NCBI GenBank assembly: GCA_002427505.1 | Contig: DIRJ01000052.1 | Span: forward strand, 53,734-117,733 | Reading direction: 5' to 3' | DNA length: 64,000 bases | Source: Mageeibacillus sp. UBA5439 | GTDB taxonomy: Bacteria > Bacillota > Clostridia > Saccharofermentanales > DTU023 | In this document: positions 26,579 through 35,416 of the stretch, one piece after another | Layout: the number at the start of each line of letters is the position of its first letter | How positions within the stretch are numbered: the stretch's first letter is position 1 | Program-made: the position numbers and the translations under genes | Notes under the pieces: model-generated | Told to the model about the DNA's origin: nothing | What the model saw: only the letters and a program-made list of their open reading frames with translations | The model's database searches: none

Positions 26579-28486
26579 TCATCTGCCTATTATCTTCATG
26601 ATACTTTGAGCCAGACCTTCCGGATCAAGTCCTTCAGCCTGAAATAATTCCGCACGTGTCGCCTGTCCGCGGAGTACATCCTTTACTCCGATAGCCTTAA
26701 TAACTATTCCAGGCTGCAGTTCGCTTATTTCTGCAGCCAGATTCTGACCGAAGCCGTTGTTTAGACAACCATCCTCAATAATGAGTAATTTTCCGGTCTT
26801 CTTTGTAGATTTTAACACAACATCGGTTTCTAATGGCTTTATAGATAATACTGAATATAAATCAATGGAATAGTCTGTTCCGATAAAACTGTCTATAGCT
26901 AAAAGTACTTGTAATATCATAGGGCCGACAGCCAGAACAGTCAGATCGGAACCGGGACGCACATGCCTTATCTTTTGTAAATCTTCAAAAGATTTAGCTT
27001 CAATCATATTTTGATCAATCGAAATCAAATCGACCGTCGAGGCCAGGTCCCGAGGATAGCGTATCATTACCGGTCCATTATATTCATGTGCGTGTAAGAG
27101 ACAGCGTTCGAGATCAATCGCCGTAGCAGGTGCCATGATAGCAAGATTAGGAAGATTCAGTGTCATACTCAAATCGTACAAACCTTGATGCGTGGGGCCA
27201 TCAGAACCCACCAGGCCGGCCCGGTCTACTGCAATGATAACGGGCAGATTCTGCAGGCAGATATCATGAATCAACTGATCCATTCCGCGCTGTAGAAAAG
27301 TGCTATACATGGCGACAACAGGTTTAGCTCCGCCTGCAGCAAGTCCGGCAGCAAGAGTCAGAGCGTGCTGTTCAGCAATACCGACATCATAAAAACGATC
27401 AGCGTATTGCTTCTTGAAAGAGCACAATCCTGTACCCTGAGCCATGGCAGCTGTTATGGCAACAAGCTTTTCATCGTTTGCAGCTAAAGCCAGCATGGCA
27501 TTGCCAAACACATCAGAAAATGTTTTCTGATCATCAGGATCTTTGGCTGAAAGACCATACTGCATAGGAAAAGGCGATACTCCGTGATATCGGGTTGGCT
27601 CAGTTTCCGCCATTGCATAGCCCAGACCCTTTTTAGTTATTACATGAAGAATAGCGGGTCCTCGCACTGACAGAGCAGCCTTGATATGTCTTTCCAGGCC
27701 TTCAATATTATGTCCGTCAATCGGGCCATAATAGCGAAAACCGATTAATTCAAAGGGAATGCTTCTTTCTTTATGCCAGGAACGAGTTTTATATTTAAGC
27801 TTTGACAAAATTTTAAGTAAAGGCGGTCCGATAAACTTTAACTTGTTAAGTCGTTCTTCCCAGCGCGATTTGAAACTCAGGTAAGATGGTCTGACGCGCA
27901 ATTGCTCCAGAGACTTTGCCATCCCTCCTACGCACTCATCGATCGACATCTGATTATCATTTAAAATAACAAGAATAGGTTCATTGGACTGGGCAGCATC
28001 ATTCATTGCTTCATAAGCCATACCGCCTGAAAGAGCACCATCTCCAATTAATGCTATCGCTTTTCCCTTTTTACCCAGGGTTCGCATGGCACGTGAGTAT
28101 CCTACAGCCGCAGATATAGAAGTGCTGCTGTGTCCGGTGCCGAAAGCATCATAAGGGCTCTCTTCCATTTTTGGAAAACCGGAAATCCCGTCCTTCTGAC
28201 GAAGCGTATTAAATTGCTCATAGCGGTCAGTAAGTATTTTCCAGGCGTAGGACTGGTGTCCAACATCAAAAACAACTTTGTCGTCTTTAGGGTTAATCAG
28301 CGATAGTAAGGCAATGACCAGCTCAATAACTCCCAGGTTTGAGGCAAGATGTCCGCCATTGGCGGAGGTAACTTGTATAATTAAAGAGCGCAGTTCCTCT
28401 GCCAGCAAATCTTTTTTTTCGTAAGAAAGATTTGCTACATCCTCCGGTAAAATTAAGGAATCAAGTAAGGGGTATTCTGAATTCAT
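26579..28486 (-). CDS. dxs: 1-deoxy-D-xylulose-5-phosphate synthase
   Basis: The 635-residue thiamine-diphosphate enzyme has the GHQSYAWKILTDR and GTGHSSTSISAA segments, the cofactor-binding GDGALSGGMAYEA motif and the C-terminal transketolase-like half with the EQHALTLAAGLA segment. It condenses pyruvate and glyceraldehyde-3-phosphate to DXP, the first step of the MEP isoprenoid pathway. Its ATG shares one base with the ispA stop (TAATG), so the isoprenoid genes are coupled. Confidence 0.96.
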   Translation of the reverse strand: MNSEYPLLDSLILPEDVANLSYEKKDLLAEELRSLIIQVTSANGGHLASNLGVIELVIALLSLINPKDDKVVFDVGHQSYAWKILTDRYEQFNTLRQKDGISGFPKMEESPYDAFGTGHSSTSISAAVGYSRAMRTLGKKGKAIALIGDGALSGGMAYEAMNDAAQSNEPILVILNDNQMSIDECVGGMAKSLEQLRVRPSYLSFKSRWEERLNKLKFIGPPLLKILSKLKYKTRSWHKERSIPFELIGFRYYGPIDGHNIEGLERHIKAALSVRGPAILHVITKKGLGYAMAETEPTRYHGVSPFPMQYGLSAKDPDDQKTFSDVFGNAMLALAANDEKLVAITAAMAQGTGLCSFKKQYADRFYDVGIAEQHALTLAAGLAAGGAKPVVAMYSTFLQRGMDQLIHDICLQNLPVIIAVDRAGLVGSDGPTHQGLYDLSMTLNLPNLAIMAPATAIDLERCLLHAHEYNGPVMIRYPRDLASTVDLISIDQNMIEAKSFEDLQKIRHVRPGSDLTVLAVGPMILQVLLAIDSFIGTDYSIDLYSVLSIKPLETDVVLKSTKKTGKLLIIEDGCLNNGFGQNLAAEISELQPGIVIKAIGVKDVLRGQATRAELFQAEGLDPEGLAQSIMKIIGR

Positions 28487-29379
28487 TACATCCGCCTTGT
28501 CTCAAGTTGATCAGTCAGCAGTCTGAGTTCGGATGTGTCTGCTCCAGCTAACTCTTCCAGCTTCATGAGAATTATTTTAGCATCTTTGCCTAGCTCGGCC
28601 AGGCGTTGGGCTGCCCGATCAATTCCCAGGACTGTTACATAAGTTTTTTTGTTGTCCCGTTCGTCCTTGCCTGTGGATTTTCCCAGATCTTCAGCATTAG
28701 CAATAGTATCCAGCAAATCGTCCCGGATCTGAAAGGCCAAACCTAATTTACTGCCGAAGTCATAGAGTAAATCCTCTTCTTCCGTATTGCAAGCTCCCAG
28801 GATGCCGCCGGCAAGCAGAGCAGCTCTGATTAAAGCTGAAGTTTTAAGATTCTGCATATCTTCAATTTCTGCAGCTGTTACCGCGTCTCTTTTTTCGAAA
28901 GCTAGATCACGCGACTGACCCAGAATCATTCCCCTGCCCCCACAAGCACCGGCGATGACATTCATGGCTGCCAGAGATCGCCGGTCTGTATCCGTCAGAC
29001 AGCTTTCCGCCATAATTTCATAGGCAGCATTAAGCAGCAGATCTCCGGCAAGTATGGCCGTGGCCTCACCAAATGCAATGTGGCAGCAGGGCTTGCCGCG
29101 CCGTAATTCATCATTGTCCATTGCCGGCAGGTCATCATGAATCAGAGAATAACTATGAATCATTTCAATAGCGCACTGAAAGGGCAGGCATCTGTCTGCG
29201 CCGGTATCTGCAAAGAGCTGATAAGCCATTTGCAGCAAACGCGGGCGCAAGCGTTTACCGCCGGAGAAAAGTGAATAGGCTGCTGCCTCATAGACGCGGT
29301 CCTTAATGTCAGACTGAGTTTTTTCGAAAAGCAGCCTCAGTTCATTTTCAAACACTTTCTGATCAAAACACGTTTTCAT
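28486..29379 (-). CDS. ispA: Polyprenyl synthetase, farnesyl diphosphate synthase type
   Basis: The 297-residue protein has both aspartate-rich motifs of short-chain trans-prenyltransferases: DDLPAMDND in the first third and RDDLLD in the second half. The length and four-residue insertion in the first motif fit bacterial FPP/GGPP synthases; the exact chain length cannot be decided. It makes isoprenoid diphosphates upstream of undecaprenyl phosphate and quinone synthesis. It sits between xseB and dxs, a widely conserved order. Confidence 0.92.
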   Translation of the reverse strand: MKTCFDQKVFENELRLLFEKTQSDIKDRVYEAAAYSLFSGGKRLRPRLLQMAYQLFADTGADRCLPFQCAIEMIHSYSLIHDDLPAMDNDELRRGKPCCHIAFGEATAILAGDLLLNAAYEIMAESCLTDTDRRSLAAMNVIAGACGGRGMILGQSRDLAFEKRDAVTAAEIEDMQNLKTSALIRAALLAGGILGACNTEEEDLLYDFGSKLGLAFQIRDDLLDTIANAEDLGKSTGKDERDNKKTYVTVLGIDRAAQRLAELGKDAKIILMKLEELAGADTSELRLLTDQLETRRM

Positions 29380-29393
29380 CTGAACTCCATAAA

Positions 29394-29711
29394 CTAGCTA
29401 AGTTCATTATCCTCAGCTGCTGAAAAATCAACATGGTTACCGTTTTCCATCAGCTTCTCAATGGTGCTTTCAACATGGCTTAATTGCTTGGCACAGAGAT
29501 TAGAAAGGACGACACCCTCCTGAAAAAGTTCCATTGACTTTTCTAAAGAAACTTCTCCTCTTTCTAAAAGGGAAACAATTTCTTCCAAGCGGGTGACTTT
29601 TTCCTCGTAGCTTCTCTCGTCTTGCACAGCGCTGCTGTTTTGATTATCGCTGCCACTTGTCCCGGACACATCTTTCATCCAATCATCAAAATCAAATTGT
29701 TCTTCTTGCAT
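29394..29711 (-). CDS. xseB: Exodeoxyribonuclease VII small subunit
   Basis: The last ~70 of 105 residues match XseB (YEEKVTRLEEIVSLLERGE, then SLEKSMELFQEGV). The N-terminal ~35 residues are an acidic, Ser/Asn-rich extension starting MQEEQFDFDDW that is not part of the usual 75-80-residue family. The ATG at 29711 has a GGGAG ribosome binding site at good distance, so the extension appears to be real. With XseA it degrades single-stranded DNA to oligonucleotides. Confidence 0.93.
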   Translation of the reverse strand: MQEEQFDFDDWMKDVSGTSGSDNQNSSAVQDERSYEEKVTRLEEIVSLLERGEVSLEKSMELFQEGVVLSNLCAKQLSHVESTIEKLMENGNHVDFSAAEDNELS

Positions 29712-29756
29712 TTTATACTCCCAGGGTATTATCTGCGGTAAGTCTGCTGTGCAGAT

Positions 29757-31121
29757 TTATCTATCTTTTATTCCATACTCTACTTTGTTCACGTCACAGA
29801 GCAAGCTGCCATCCTGCAACAGAACTGATATTTTATCTCCGCTTTTTACTTCCGCAACAGAGCTGACCAGACGATTGTTTTCTGAATATGTCAGATTATA
29901 GCCGCGCGCAAGAATTGCCAAAGGAGACAGGGCATCCAGACTGGCTATCAGGCGCTCGCAAGCTGAGCGCTTAGCCGCAACGCGCACCCTGATAATATTT
30001 TCCAGTCTGGATTTTATCAATTCAGCTTTATTCTTTTCGCGGGCCAGTCTTTGTTCTACTGGCCTGGTCAAACGATGCTGCAGTGGAAGCAGCGTGTTTT
30101 TCGCTTCGCGAGGCAGACGTTTGATTTCGGACAATAGTTGCTGTTTTAAATAGGTAAGTTGTCTGCTTTGTGGTGCAACAAATTCTGTCGCTTGTATCAG
30201 CACCGGTCTCTCCCGCAACTGCCGCAGTCTGTTTTTTTCACTCTCCAGTCTTCTCAGGATAGATAGTTCCAGAGCTGCCGAAAGTTGTTCCTGTCGTTCC
30301 AGCAGCCGTTTTTTATCAGGAACAGCCACTTCAGCAGCGGCTGATGGCGTGGGTGCTCTGAGATCGGAGACAAAGTCAACAATTGTATAGTCGGTCTCGT
30401 GGCCGACAGCTGAGATGACAGGTATCAGCGACCCGGCAACAGCCCGGGCAACTATTTCTTCATTAAAAGGCTGTAAATCTTCTAAAGACCCCCCGCCCCG
30501 GCCGACAATGATCAAATCACCCAGCTTCTCCGTATTTGCCCGTTTAATGGCAGCAGCGATTTCAAGTTCTGCGCCTTTTCCCTGCACCGGAACCGGGATC
30601 AGAAGGAGGGAAAAACCGGGATATCTCCGCTGCAGAACATGAATGATATCTCTGATAACTGCACCTTTTTCAGAAGTGACAGCTATGATCCGCTTTGGTA
30701 TATAAGGCAGCGTCAACTTGCGGTCCTGAGCGAACAGCCCTTCGTCTGACAGTTTCTTCTTTAACTCCTGGAAGGCAAGGTATAAATCACCCAGCCCTGC
30801 CTGTTCCAGATTCGTAACAATGAGCTGAAAACGTCCGGTCTTGTCATAGACATTCGGTTTGCCGACAACTATTACCTTCATACCGGATTTCGGAGTAAAA
30901 CTTAGGCGTCCCGCTGATCCCCGGAAAAGTGCGCAGGAAACCGCAGCCTCATCATCTTTTAGAGTGAAATACGAATGTCCGGACGGATAACTTTTAAAAT
31001 CAGAAATTTCACCTTGAACACGAACCCTTTGCATTTCCGGATCCTGTTCAAATAAACGATTAATACGCCGGTTAAATTCGCCTACTGTCATTACATCGGC
31101 CGCAGCAGATGTTTTATTCAC
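29757..31121 (-). CDS. xseA: Exodeoxyribonuclease VII large subunit
   Basis: The 454-residue protein starts with an OB-fold (VQGEISDFKSYPSGHSYFTLKD), followed by the nuclease domain with VTSEKGAVIRDI and GRGGGSLEDLQPFNEE, a coiled-coil middle segment, and a short C-terminal domain with LARGYNLTYS. All landmarks are intact. It lies downstream of nusB and upstream of xseB, the normal clostridial order. Confidence 0.95.
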   Translation of the reverse strand: MNKTSAAADVMTVGEFNRRINRLFEQDPEMQRVRVQGEISDFKSYPSGHSYFTLKDDEAAVSCALFRGSAGRLSFTPKSGMKVIVVGKPNVYDKTGRFQLIVTNLEQAGLGDLYLAFQELKKKLSDEGLFAQDRKLTLPYIPKRIIAVTSEKGAVIRDIIHVLQRRYPGFSLLLIPVPVQGKGAELEIAAAIKRANTEKLGDLIIVGRGGGSLEDLQPFNEEIVARAVAGSLIPVISAVGHETDYTIVDFVSDLRAPTPSAAAEVAVPDKKRLLERQEQLSAALELSILRRLESEKNRLRQLRERPVLIQATEFVAPQSRQLTYLKQQLLSEIKRLPREAKNTLLPLQHRLTRPVEQRLAREKNKAELIKSRLENIIRVRVAAKRSACERLIASLDALSPLAILARGYNLTYSENNRLVSSVAEVKSGDKISVLLQDGSLLCDVNKVEYGIKDR

Positions 31122-31132
31122 GAAATGCCCCC

Positions 31133-31543
31133 CTATTTTCCAAGTTCTTTATCGCGCACCACAGCACCTAGAACACCATTGATATATTGGTAAGCATCTT
31201 CTTCTGCAAAAGTGTTTGACAGCTGGATGGCCTCGGAGATAGCGACTGAAGCCGGAACCGTGCCGTGAACTATTTCAAAAAGTGCCAGACGAAAAATACA
31301 GCGGTCAACAATAGGCAGGCGATCCGGAGTCCATTTGCGCAAATAGGGCGCATACAGAGCATCCAGCTTCTCCTTCTCCGCGAGCACTCCATAGATCAGT
31401 TGGTCAAAAAATTCAAGATTATCATCCGCAATTTTTTCCTGTAAAAGTAAAAATTGTTCTCTTTGCACACTAATATCTTCGCAATGCATCTCGCATTCGA
31501 AGAGAAATTGCAGAGCTCTTTCCCTTGCTGTATGTCTACTCAC
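31133..31543 (-). CDS. nusB: Transcription antitermination factor NusB
   Basis: The 136-residue helical protein has the typical start SRHTARERALQFLFECE and the C-terminal VAISEAIQLSNTFAEEDAYQYINGVL pattern in two pieces. NusB binds boxA with NusE to support rRNA antitermination. It lies between the Asp23-type envelope genes and xseA, a common clostridial order. Confidence 0.95.
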   Translation of the reverse strand: MSRHTARERALQFLFECEMHCEDISVQREQFLLLQEKIADDNLEFFDQLIYGVLAEKEKLDALYAPYLRKWTPDRLPIVDRCIFRLALFEIVHGTVPASVAISEAIQLSNTFAEEDAYQYINGVLGAVVRDKELGK

Positions 31544-31555
31544 CTAAACTCCTTT

Positions 31556-31798
31556 TCAGCGAAACTTGCCCGGAGGAAATATTTTGTCCAGCCAGCGCCT
31601 GACAGTTTCTCTGTCACTGAAATAACGTACCCCGATATAGTAGCCTGCAGCTGTCAGTAGTAATATAAATAATAAACGAAATAATCCGAAACGAACCCAA
31701 ATCAAGGCAATGACAAAAGCTGCGACAGCGCCCACCAGTCCGGGACCGCCTCGTTTAAAACTTTGCCAGATGCGTTGAAATATGCTGGGTGATGGCAT
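31556..31798 (-). CDS. Small membrane protein, DUF2273 family
   Basis: The 80-residue product has two hydrophobic helices (about 18-37 and 40-58) around the short WVRFGLFR turn, then a basic C-terminus. DUF2273 proteins are regularly found beside amaP and asp23-type genes, as here, and are thought to belong to the cell-envelope alkaline-stress module. There is no enzymatic motif. The start follows AGGAGCAG on the minus strand. Confidence 0.82.
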   Translation of the reverse strand: MPSPSIFQRIWQSFKRGGPGLVGAVAAFVIALIWVRFGLFRLLFILLLTAAGYYIGVRYFSDRETVRRWLDKIFPPGKFR

Positions 31799-31812
31799 AA
31801 CTGCTGCTCCTG

Positions 31813-32364
31813 TTAACGCTCTACGCGGGCTGCGATTGCTTCTACTCGGTTGACTCGCACCTTGACGTCACCAACCTCAATTCCGGTATAACGCTCGATA
31901 TCTTTCTTAACTCGCTCCTGCACGCGAGTCATCATGGCCGGGATTTCCACATCAGAGTAAGCCATAACTATCAGGCTTACCGAAATTGCGTCTCCCTTAA
32001 ATGGTGCAACATGGGCTTTGGCCGACTTAACTCCGGATTGAGAAGCTTTTGCTGCATTAAGAGCAATGCTTTCAATAGCATCCACACCGATATCTATTGA
32101 GCCGATCGAGTTTATCTGGATTCTGGCTTTACGCAGTCTGCCGGACAAGATGGTTATAACCATTGTGACAATTGATAATACTAGCCCAAACAAGGATAAA
32201 ACCATAACAATGGTTCGCATCGGCTGTTTCTGCGCAATATCTATCAGCATAGTCAGCATTGTTGTCAAAGCGACATTACTGACTATCACTATAATGGTCA
32301 GCAGAAACACAACCGCCATTAATAAAGAGAATAGTGTAAGCAAAAAACGAACCCAGCTATTCAT
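31813..32364 (-). CDS. amaP: Alkaline shock response membrane anchor protein AmaP
   Basis: The 183-residue protein has two transmembrane helices near the N-terminus (about 5-30 and 48-68), then a soluble domain with an Asp23-like fold (ISVSLIVMAYSDVEIPAMMTRVQERV and IERYTGIEVGDVKV in two pieces). AmaP anchors Asp23 to the membrane in Staphylococcus. The neighbour at 32387-32803 is an Asp23 homologue, supporting the same complex here. The ribosome binding site AGGAGG precedes the ATG. Confidence 0.88.
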   Translation of the reverse strand: MNSWVRFLLTLFSLLMAVVFLLTIIVIVSNVALTTMLTMLIDIAQKQPMRTIVMVLSLFGLVLSIVTMVITILSGRLRKARIQINSIGSIDIGVDAIESIALNAAKASQSGVKSAKAHVAPFKGDAISVSLIVMAYSDVEIPAMMTRVQERVKKDIERYTGIEVGDVKVRVNRVEAIAARVER

Positions 32365-32386
32365 AATAGTCCTCCTGTCAACCCGT

Positions 32387-32803
32387 TCATTCAGAGGTCA
32401 ACGTCTCAGCAGCTTGCCCACTGGCCGAGAGTTCAGAATCTTCACAAATGATATCTACAACATGCACATTCACAGCATCTACGTTTAGACCGGTGTAGGA
32501 TTCAACGTCACGCTTGACCCTTTCCTGTATGTTCCAGGCTACCTCGGGCAATACATGGCCAAAATCAATAATCGGATAAACTGTAATAACTACATCGTCA
32601 GCATCTTCTTTGCGAAAAGAAACACGAACGCCCATGCCTTCGTGTTCCAGGCCGATTACTTCCTTGATATTGGCAACAACACTTTTATCAAGCGATACTA
32701 CACCTTCAGTCGCCAAAGCCGCTTCTGCAGCGTACTGGGCAATAAAACCACGTGACATGGTTTGTTCACCCTTGATTGAGACATGTCTTCTTTCTTCAGA
32801 CAT
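32387..32803 (-). CDS. Asp23/Gls24-family envelope stress protein
   Basis: About 138 residues, matching Asp23/Gls24 proteins (FIAQYAAEAALATEGVVSL, then VYPIIDFGHVLPEVAWNIQERVKRDVESYTGL in two pieces). These small cytosolic proteins are held at the membrane by AmaP and help tolerate envelope stress. I use ATG 32803 because an earlier methionine would start inside efp; the ATG lies one base after the efp stop, indicating translational coupling. The C-terminal tail (about 20 residues) is acidic. Confidence 0.88.
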   Translation of the reverse strand: MSEERRHVSIKGEQTMSRGFIAQYAAEAALATEGVVSLDKSVVANIKEVIGLEHEGMGVRVSFRKEDADDVVITVYPIIDFGHVLPEVAWNIQERVKRDVESYTGLNVDAVNVHVVDIICEDSELSASGQAAETLTSE

Positions 32804-32804
32804 G

Positions 32805-33362
32805 CTAGGCCCGTTCCAAATACTCCCCGCTGCGAGTATCAATACGGATGATATCTCCGGTTTCGACAAACATGGGGACCTTGATCTCGGCGCCGGTCTC
32901 GATTACAACAGTCTTCATAGCACTTTGTGCTGTATCTCCGCGCACCGCAGGTTCGCTCTGTGTCACCTCCAGCTCCACCGATATGGGCAGCTCAACCTGC
33001 AGGATTTCACCTTTATAAGTAACAATGTGAGCAACCATGCCTTCTTTTAAGAATCTAAGTACATCTCCCAGCAGATCCTGATGAATCGGGATTTGCTCAT
33101 AGGATTCAGTATTCATAAAATAATAAAGTTCGCCATCTTTATAAATATAAGACATGTCCGCCCGTTCAAGACGAACCTGTTCAAACTTTTCTGACGGATT
33201 AAATGTGCGCTCGACAACACTGCCGCTCTTCAAGTTTCTATATTTCACGCGAACGAAGGCCGAACCCTTGCCCGGTTTTACATGCTGGAATTCAACAACC
33301 TGAAAAGCATGACCATCCATTTCAAAAGTTACGCCATTTCTAAAATCTCCGGCACTAATCAT
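32805..33362 (-). CDS. efp: Elongation factor P
   Basis: The 185-residue protein has the three-domain EF-P layout: KOW-like N-domain with the HVKPGKGSAF tip loop, an OB domain, and the C-terminal OB domain ending in VETGDIIRIDTRSGEYLER. EF-P relieves ribosome stalling at polyproline. The lysine in the PGKGSA tip is the usual modification position in many bacteria; no epmAB-type modifier is seen here. The ATG follows GGAGGAAAT. It is the first gene of a ~12 kb operon. Confidence 0.96.
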   Translation of the reverse strand: MISAGDFRNGVTFEMDGHAFQVVEFQHVKPGKGSAFVRVKYRNLKSGSVVERTFNPSEKFEQVRLERADMSYIYKDGELYYFMNTESYEQIPIHQDLLGDVLRFLKEGMVAHIVTYKGEILQVELPISVELEVTQSEPAVRGDTAQSAMKTVVIETGAEIKVPMFVETGDIIRIDTRSGEYLERA

Positions 33363-33389
33363 ATTTCCTCCAAATCAAATATTACTGTT

Positions 33390-33417
33390 ATTATGCTTAG
33401 AGTTGATAAAATATCAA
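33390..33417 (-). promoter_or_regulatory. Candidate promoter of the efp operon
   Basis: On the minus strand TTGATA (33417-33412) and CATAAT (33395-33390) are 16 bases apart, about 28 bases before the efp start codon. The -35 half lies inside the 33401-33419 inverted repeat. Confidence 0.45.
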
Positions 33418-33419
33418 CT
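33401..33419. repeat. Inverted repeat in the efp/yqeG divergent region
   Basis: AGTTGATA and TATCAACT form an eight-base perfect dyad with spacer AAA. It overlaps the -35 element of the efp promoter and faces the divergent yqeG gene, so it could be an operator; no cognate regulator is identified. Confidence 0.5.
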
Positions 33420-33501
33420 GAGTAGACTTATTCTAGAGCATTAGTAAGGCTGTCGCAAGCAAGTGATGAGTACAGCTGCTACAATGATCCGGAGGAAAAT
33501 A

Positions 33502-34059
33502 ATGATAAATTGCTTAAGGAAGAAAGTCAGAAAATACTTTTTCCCTGATAAAATTGTAAATTCAGTACAGGATGTTGACTTTGAAGCTTTAAAAGGTCAA
33601 GGTTTCCGTGTTATTTTATTAGATATTGACAACACCCTGGTTCCTCACGGGACCCACTCTGCAGATAGATCTGCATTAGAAATCAGAGACAGCCTGGCCA
33701 GTATCGGCCTGACCCCTGTTGTCTGTTCTAATGCTAAAGCGGAGAGGATGCAGAGCTTCACCGGATCGCTGGATATAGAAGGCATTAGTGATGCAAAAAA
33801 ACCTGCCCCGCATGCGATAAATAACTTCAGGCAGCGTAACAGTATTAGGGCTGATGAAATAATAATGATCGGGGATCAACTAATCACAGATGTTTTGGCG
33901 GCCAGGCGTGCCGGTATTCCTGTGATTCTCTGCAAACCAATCAGTAAGAAGGAAGTATTCTACGTTAGATTAAAGCGACCCTTGGAAACACTTCTGATCT
34001 GGATTGGCGGCAAAGAAATTTTCAGGTCCCTCGAGGAGGTTGCGATTGATAGTTTGTAA
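33502..34059 (+). CDS. yqeG: HAD-superfamily phosphatase, YqeG family
   Basis: The ~185-residue protein has the HAD motif I LLDIDNTLV, a threonine/serine motif around VVCSNAK, and the GDQLITDVLAARRAGI motif IV. YqeG-family members include phosphatidylglycerolphosphatase-type enzymes acting at the membrane. ATG 33502 was chosen because GGAGG lies six bases before it; an earlier ATG at 33463 lacks a site. The gene starts a short plus-strand operon and overlaps lysC by 14 bases. In related bacteria yqeG often lies beside yqeH and aroE, which is not the case here. Confidence 0.88.
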   Translation: MINCLRKKVRKYFFPDKIVNSVQDVDFEALKGQGFRVILLDIDNTLVPHGTHSADRSALEIRDSLASIGLTPVVCSNAKAERMQSFTGSLDIEGISDAKKPAPHAINNFRQRNSIRADEIIMIGDQLITDVLAARRAGIPVILCKPISKKEVFYVRLKRPLETLLIWIGGKEIFRSLEEVAIDSL

Positions 34060-35416
34060 ATTTGGCGGCTCATCACTGGCCAATGCCACGCAAATAAAGA
34101 AAGCCTGCGCCATCTTTTTGGACAATCCCGAACGCAGGATAATGATAGTATCCGCTCCGGGCAAACGTTCAGAAGTGGCCGGCGATAAAAAAATGACTGA
34201 TCTTCTGATTGATCTGGCTAATGTGCGCTGGGCAGGCCTTGACGGCAATATGGAATGGCTGGCCATCAGTGACCGCGTATTTTCCCTGGTCTCTGAACTG
34301 GATCTTCATCCCAGCATCGCCGACCAGTTACTTGCTGATATCGCCCGCTGCAGTGAGGAAACAACCGTACACCACAAAATTTACCGGGATGGCATTGTTG
34401 CCTTGGGAGAAGCTATCTCCGGCCGCATCGTTACCGAATATCTGAACTCGATCGGTGTTAAAGCAAAACTGGTCGATCCGCGGGATGCCGGGCTGGTTTT
34501 GTCCTACTATGCCGGTGTTACCCAGATCCTGCCGGAATCATATGATAATCTCAGCACTCTTGCTTCTGAAGAAGAACGGTTGATCTTCCCCGGTTTTTAT
34601 GGCCGGACTGAGGAAGGAAACACCATTACCTTTTCTCGGGGCGGCTCTGATATTAGCGGAGCTGTCGTCGCTGCAGCAACTGCAGCCGATCTCTATGAGA
34701 ACTGGACCGATATGGACCATGTCTACGTGGCTAATCCTGACTACATCAATGATCCTGAACCGATCAAGGAATTAAGTTATAGCGAGATGCGTGAATTAGC
34801 TTATATCGGCTTCTCTATCATTCATCCGGAAGCATTGGAACCGCTGTTTACTCACAGAATCCCGATCCGCATAGCCAATACGGATAATCCTTCCGCAGAA
34901 GGTACCATGGTTTTGGCGGAGCGGACACACCTGGACAATGTCGTTACCGGTATAGCGGGCAACGACGATTTTTGCACAATAAATATTCGTCGCGTCTTAC
35001 TTAATCAGGAACGCGGTATTCTTTTGAAAATCCTGACCATTTTCAATGAACTCGATATTAATATCGAACATGTACCCTCAGGAATTGATTCACTTAGCAT
35101 AATTGTGCGTGGTACAGAATTTTCACTGGAAGATGAAATGGTTCTGCGCGACCGTTTGCAGGTTGAATTAGGTATGGATGATATCGAAGTAACCCGCAAT
35201 CTTGCCATCGTCATGATAGTTGGAGAAGGAATGCGGGACACGGTCGGTGTCATCGCCAGAGCTTCAGAAGCTATAGCCAGAGAAAGTATCAGCATTGAGG
35301 TCATCATGTCTGACTATCACGAGATCAGCTGTATTTTCATGATGTCAAGATACGAAATGATCCGCGCCATGCACGGGCTTTACAATGAGTTTTTTCCCGG
35401 CACTGATCGATCCTGA
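34046..35416 (+). CDS. lysC: Aspartate kinase
   Basis: The 456-residue protein has the aspartokinase start IVCKFGGSSLA, a catalytic core with FSRGGSDISGA, and two C-terminal ACT domains (about 310-450) for feedback control by lysine or threonine. It makes aspartyl phosphate for lysine, threonine and methionine synthesis. I chose TTG 34046 because GAGGAGG precedes it by six bases; a longer ATG form would push 42 bases further into yqeG and lacks a ribosome binding site. The stop abuts the stop of the convergent gene at 35417 with no intergenic base. Confidence 0.93.
   Translation: MIVCKFGGSSLANATQIKKACAIFLDNPERRIMIVSAPGKRSEVAGDKKMTDLLIDLANVRWAGLDGNMEWLAISDRVFSLVSELDLHPSIADQLLADIARCSEETTVHHKIYRDGIVALGEAISGRIVTEYLNSIGVKAKLVDPRDAGLVLSYYAGVTQILPESYDNLSTLASEEERLIFPGFYGRTEEGNTITFSRGGSDISGAVVAAATAADLYENWTDMDHVYVANPDYINDPEPIKELSYSEMRELAYIGFSIIHPEALEPLFTHRIPIRIANTDNPSAEGTMVLAERTHLDNVVTGIAGNDDFCTINIRRVLLNQERGILLKILTIFNELDINIEHVPSGIDSLSIIVRGTEFSLEDEMVLRDRLQVELGMDDIEVTRNLAIVMIVGEGMRDTVGVIARASEAIARESISIEVIMSDYHEISCIFMMSRYEMIRAMHGLYNEFFPGTDRS

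Noticed and set aside
33463..33501. Earlier start for yqeG
   Set aside because: ATG 33463 has no ribosome binding site, while ATG 33502 has GGAGG at six bases and gives the expected N-terminus.
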